A stretch of 64,000 nt of DNA from Deltaproteobacteria bacterium. Lineage in GTDB: Bacteria; Bdellovibrionota; JACOXK01. The stretch is taken from assembly GCA_016186995.1 (NCBI GenBank), contig JACPKQ010000010.1:1-64000 (forward strand). The letters are read 5' to 3'. Shown piece after piece: positions 60,920 through 64,000 of this stretch; within the stretch, counting starts at the first letter, position 1; each line of letters starts with the position of its first letter. The translations under genes were made by a program, and so were the position numbers. The notes beneath the pieces were generated by a model. The model was not told the DNA's origin, ran no database searches, and saw nothing but the letters and a program-made list of their open reading frames with translations.

Positions 60920-63437
60920 AAAAAACAATGTCATTCCAGCGAAGGCTGGAATCCAGTTTTTAAAAATTTTTATCTTTTTTATTTCTTTGCAGGTTTTTTC
61001 TGAGCCACAAGAACTTGTCAAAATAAATAAAATTAACTTTGAAGGGCTTCATGAATTTTCTGAAGTTATTACCCTCAAAAAAATAAACTTGAGTGAGTAT
61101 TCTTATGTTGAAAGAGAAGAGATTGAAAAATATGGTAATAAAATTAAAGAGCTTTATAAAAGAGAGGGTTTCTTAAAAGCAGTAGTAATCCCTCTTCTTA
61201 AAGAAGAGGGGAAAAATGAATTTAATCTTATTTTTAATATTCAAGAAAAGAACCGCAGTATTGTTCAAAGTATTTTTGTTGAAACAAATAATAAAAAAGA
61301 ATTAGAAAGCCTTCTTTCTCTTGTTCAAGTAAAAAAAGGCGATTTTTTTATCTACTTTGAGTTAGAAAAAAATCTAGACATTTTTAAAAATGCACTTTAC
61401 GAGAAGGGTTATGAAGAAATTGAGGATTTAAGTTTTGGGTATATTCAATCTGATAAAGATCCTTATGTTGATGTTAAATTTATTGTTAAAACAGGCCCTA
61501 AGTATATTTATCATTTTGAAGATAATGAGACTTTTAAAAACAAAGAAATTTTAAATTTAAAAAAAGAGCAAAATTGGACGCCTGAAGATTTTGCTGACAA
61601 AATTGTCGAGTTTTACAAAAAGTCAGGGTTTCATTTTAGCAAAGTCTATTTTTCTCTTAAAGAAGATATATCTCAAAAAGAAAAAAATCTGTTCTATAAA
61701 ATTGAAGAAGGTCCTCTTGTTACAATTGAAGAGGTTTTTTTTCACGGGGCCATTTTTAGAAACTCGCTCTTTTACAAAGAGTATTTATTTGAAAAATCTA
61801 AGGATTCTCTATCTGTAAAAGCCTTTTATAGAAAATCATTTGAATCTGGATTGCCTGTTGTTATCGAATATTTAGGAAACCAAGGATTTTTAAAGGCTCG
61901 TATCGATCGTACCCAGTATGATTTTTCTGGAGACAATAAAAAAGTTAAAATTCATGTTTATCTCTATGAAGGCCATCAAGTTAAAATCTCTAAAATACAG
62001 ATTCAAGGTATTAAAAAACGTCCCTTAAGTGAAATTATTGATGTTTTGGGTGTAAAAGAAGGAGATGCATTTAATTTATCTTTTTTGGAAAGGTCTTTAA
62101 CAAGGCTTAAAAGTTATTATCGTGAATTGGGGTTTTACTACTTTTCTTTGACAAGTGAAGAAAAAATAATTTTTGCAACCCCAACAAATATCATTCTTGA
62201 TTTACATTTTAGAGAAGGTCCTCTTGTTACAGTTCGCGAGATCGAAGTAAAAAACAACCACAGAACTAAATCAAAAGTTATTAGAAGAGAACTCACCTTT
62301 AAAAAAGAAGATATTTTGAGATCTTCTTCTCTTTTTGAATCAGAAAATAAACTTTTACGCTTGGGGCTTTTTCAATTTGTAAATATTTTTGTTGAAAATG
62401 AAGGGACTCAAGACGCATCTAAAAATATTGTTGTTGAGGTTCAAGAAAGAAAATCTGGACTTTTTGAATTTGGCGGTGGAATTAAAACAGAGGAAGGTTT
62501 TCAGGCTTTTTCAGGCATTTTTTATAAAAACTTAGGTGGGTGGAACAGAACCCTTTCTTTCCACGGAGATTTTAATAGAAAAATTGAGAACCCACAGTTT
62601 ATTGAAAGAGAAATCAATTTTGGAGCTCAAGAACCTTATCTTTTTGGAGTTCCCTTTATTATGAGATTGAATGCCCTTAATAAGAAAAAAGATAAAAGAG
62701 CTTACGATGTGCATACTTGGGAGGGTATTGTTAGTTTTGAATCTAAAGTGTGGGATACTTTTCGAATGCTTTTTGAATACCATTTTTCTTTTAGAGATAT
62801 TTTTAATACACTTAATCCTGCTGATGAAGAAAAAAAATTACTTGGAGTTATAAAACCCGCATTTTACTTGGACTATAGAAATAACGCTCTTAACCCCTCT
62901 AGGGGCACTTTCCATTCTTTTGGGATAGAGTATGCAAGCCCTCTTCTTGGATCAGATGACAAAAATCATTTTTATAAATTACTTGCTTCAACAAACTGGT
63001 ATCTTCCCTTTGATCAAGAAGAAAATGTTGTTGTTGCTTTAGCTTTAAGGGGTGGTTTTGCCCAAAGTCTTTTAACGGGTTCGGGTATTCCTGCTGACCA
63101 AAGATTTTATTTAGGAGGGAGATCCACTATTAGAGGTTTTGAAGAAGATGAGCTGGGTGTTATTAGTACGACAAAAGAAATTACACAAACCTATTTTTTA
63201 AATTATAAAACTGAATTAAGATTTCCTCTATTTTGGAAAATAGGGGGAGCGATCTTTGTTGATGGGGGTAATGTTGCTTTTGGAGGACTTCGAGCGTTTT
63301 CTTCAAGAGAGGCTGCTGGTCTTGGAATTCGATATTTATCGCCTGTTGGACCTCTTTCTTTTGATGCTGGGTATAAATTAGATCGACAGCCCGGTGAATC
63401 AGCCTATCAAATCCATTTTTCAATTGGTGTTTTTTAA
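60906..63437 (+). CDS. Omp85-family outer-membrane protein (BamA/TamA-like)
   Basis: The ~843-residue protein has a signal peptide whose n-region includes VIPAKAGIQ from an embedded repeat, followed by IFIFFISLQVFSEP. Several POTRA domains follow to ~residue 460 (VTIEEVFFHGAIFRNS; VKISKIQIQGIKKRPLSEII; VTVREIEVKNNHRTKSKVIR), then a C-terminal beta-barrel (YLGGRSTIRGFEEDELG with the conserved RGF). The repeat lies 20-47 nt from this ATG. The downstream partner of tamB suggests TamA, but the POTRA number also fits a BamA. An ATG at 60891 is possible. Confidence 0.85.
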   Translation: MNLNKKNNVIPAKAGIQFLKIFIFFISLQVFSEPQELVKINKINFEGLHEFSEVITLKKINLSEYSYVEREEIEKYGNKIKELYKREGFLKAVVIPLLKEEGKNEFNLIFNIQEKNRSIVQSIFVETNNKKELESLLSLVQVKKGDFFIYFELEKNLDIFKNALYEKGYEEIEDLSFGYIQSDKDPYVDVKFIVKTGPKYIYHFEDNETFKNKEILNLKKEQNWTPEDFADKIVEFYKKSGFHFSKVYFSLKEDISQKEKNLFYKIEEGPLVTIEEVFFHGAIFRNSLFYKEYLFEKSKDSLSVKAFYRKSFESGLPVVIEYLGNQGFLKARIDRTQYDFSGDNKKVKIHVYLYEGHQVKISKIQIQGIKKRPLSEIIDVLGVKEGDAFNLSFLERSLTRLKSYYRELGFYYFSLTSEEKIIFATPTNIILDLHFREGPLVTVREIEVKNNHRTKSKVIRRELTFKKEDILRSSSLFESENKLLRLGLFQFVNIFVENEGTQDASKNIVVEVQERKSGLFEFGGGIKTEEGFQAFSGIFYKNLGGWNRTLSFHGDFNRKIENPQFIEREINFGAQEPYLFGVPFIMRLNALNKKKDKRAYDVHTWEGIVSFESKVWDTFRMLFEYHFSFRDIFNTLNPADEEKKLLGVIKPAFYLDYRNNALNPSRGTFHSFGIEYASPLLGSDDKNHFYKLLASTNWYLPFDQEENVVVALALRGGFAQSLLTGSGIPADQRFYLGGRSTIRGFEEDELGVISTTKEITQTYFLNYKTELRFPLFWKIGGAIFVDGGNVAFGGLRAFSSREAAGLGIRYLSPVGPLSFDAGYKLDRQPGESAYQIHFSIGVF
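60929..60956. repeat. Dispersed palindromic repeat, copy C, inside a gene
   Basis: The 28-bp unit is identical to 40929-40956 and is translated in frame as VIPAKAGIQ near the start of the Omp85 gene. Confidence 0.85.
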
Positions 63438-63440
63438 TAG

Positions 63441-64000
63441 CTAGCACCTCTCAACAGAAATAAATCTTGCTATAAAAAAGCCATCGGGACCTGCTAATAA
63501 AGGTGTTGAAAGAAAGCACCCATTCATATCGATAAAAGCGTGGCAGGGTTTTGGTAGAAAATCTTTTAAGTTTTGAAGCTTGAGTGTTGGATATTTTTTT
63601 AAGGTATCTTCAACAAAATCTAAAGTTTCTTCTTTTGAAAAAGTACAAACAGCATAAACAAACACCCCTCCTTTTTTCAGAAAGGGCAAAAGATTGTCTC
63701 TTATCTTTTTCTGTAACTCGGCCAACTTTTCAATATCTTCTGGTTTTTGACGCCATTTGATTTCAGGGTGGTGACGTATAATACCCCACCCTGAGCAAGG
63801 AGCGTCTAAAAGAATTTTCTCAACTTTGGGTAATAGATCCCCGCCTTTGCTGGGAGGATAATTATAAAGATCTTTTTTTTGGAATTGAACATTTTTTATG
63901 TGAAGACGTTCCATGTTCTCTTTCATTTTTAGACTTTCCTTTTTGTCTATTGAAAGAATAGTTCCTTTATTTCCCATCATTTGTGAAATATGAGCTGTTT
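63441..64000 (-). CDS. rsmB: 16S rRNA (cytosine-C5) methyltransferase RsmB (partial, C-terminal part)
   Basis: The reading frame continues past the window end. The visible part has the SAM-binding tail (THISQMMGNKGTIL-like), motif IV with catalytic-site sequence LLDAPCSGWGIIRHHPEIKW, and motif VI VYAVCTFSKEETLDFVED carrying the catalytic Cys. It converges on the Omp85 gene with a 3-nt gap. The 5' end is outside the window. Confidence 0.9.
   Translation of the reverse strand, partial: TAHISQMMGNKGTILSIDKKESLKMKENMERLHIKNVQFQKKDLYNYPPSKGGDLLPKVEKILLDAPCSGWGIIRHHPEIKWRQKPEDIEKLAELQKKIRDNLLPFLKKGGVFVYAVCTFSKEETLDFVEDTLKKYPTLKLQNLKDFLPKPCHAFIDMNGCFLSTPLLAGPDGFFIARFISVERC

Overview
The window is 64 kb of compact, AT-rich (roughly one third G+C by eye) bacterial chromosome spanning a replication origin. 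The organism is Gram-negative: it encodes BamA/TamA-like and TamB-like outer-membrane biogenesis proteins, SurA/PpiC periplasmic foldases, lipoproteins, and precursors for peptidoglycan/LPS (GlmS, GlmU). The gene set (bactofilin beside parAB, F1 genes after parAB with the Fo genes elsewhere, signal-peptide-bearing subunit c) resembles deltaproteobacterial or Bdellovibrionota-like lineages. I cannot name a species.

Layout. 1-7.8 kb: a GC-rich gene stub, glpK, a 508-bp gap packed with palindromic repeats, yqeY, a predicted DUF4258/DUF2283 toxin-antitoxin pair, an orphan secreted protein divergent from a LysR regulator, radA, queE and an SDR epimerase. 7.8-15.7 kb (minus): parA-parB-bactofilin-atpF'-atpF-atpH-atpA-atpG-atpD-atpC, with two perfect parS sites upstream of parA. 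16-24.1 kb: a DsbA-like lipoprotein, then on the minus strand rpmH-rnpA-yidD-yidC-khpB(jag)-mnmE-mnmG and rsmG, with a structured 232-bp MITE-like element between mnmG and rsmG. 24.2-34.7 kb (plus): dnaA, a 603-bp candidate oriC, dnaN, gyrB, gyrA, a TPR lipoprotein, atpZ/atpI, atpB, atpE and a strong terminator. 34.8-53.9 kb (minus): ssb-glmU-glmS-pcrA-epimerase-mfd-ppiC-ppiC, then surA-pdxA-pmm-uvrA, separated by an oppositely oriented TauE/SafE permease gene lying between inverted copies of a palindromic repeat. 54-64 kb (plus): TPR protein, aroQ, accB, accC, tamB, a BamA/TamA-family gene, and the convergent 3' part of rsmB.

Three things stand out beyond housekeeping content. First, many start codons lie only 6-9 nt after a recognisable -10 hexamer, which predicts widespread leaderless transcripts. 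Second, the putative origin has six exact DnaA boxes, an exact 40-bp direct repeat, and an ACT/GAT triplet run next to AT-rich DNA resembling a DnaA-trio. Third, a palindromic repeat has been absorbed in frame into the signal-peptide region of the Omp85 gene, and copies of the same repeat flank the TauE gene. Several protein-level oddities are also noted: GyrA quinolone-pocket residues, a Na+-type subunit c signature, and a degraded PdxA N-terminus. No rRNA, tRNA, CRISPR array or complete insertion sequence was found.
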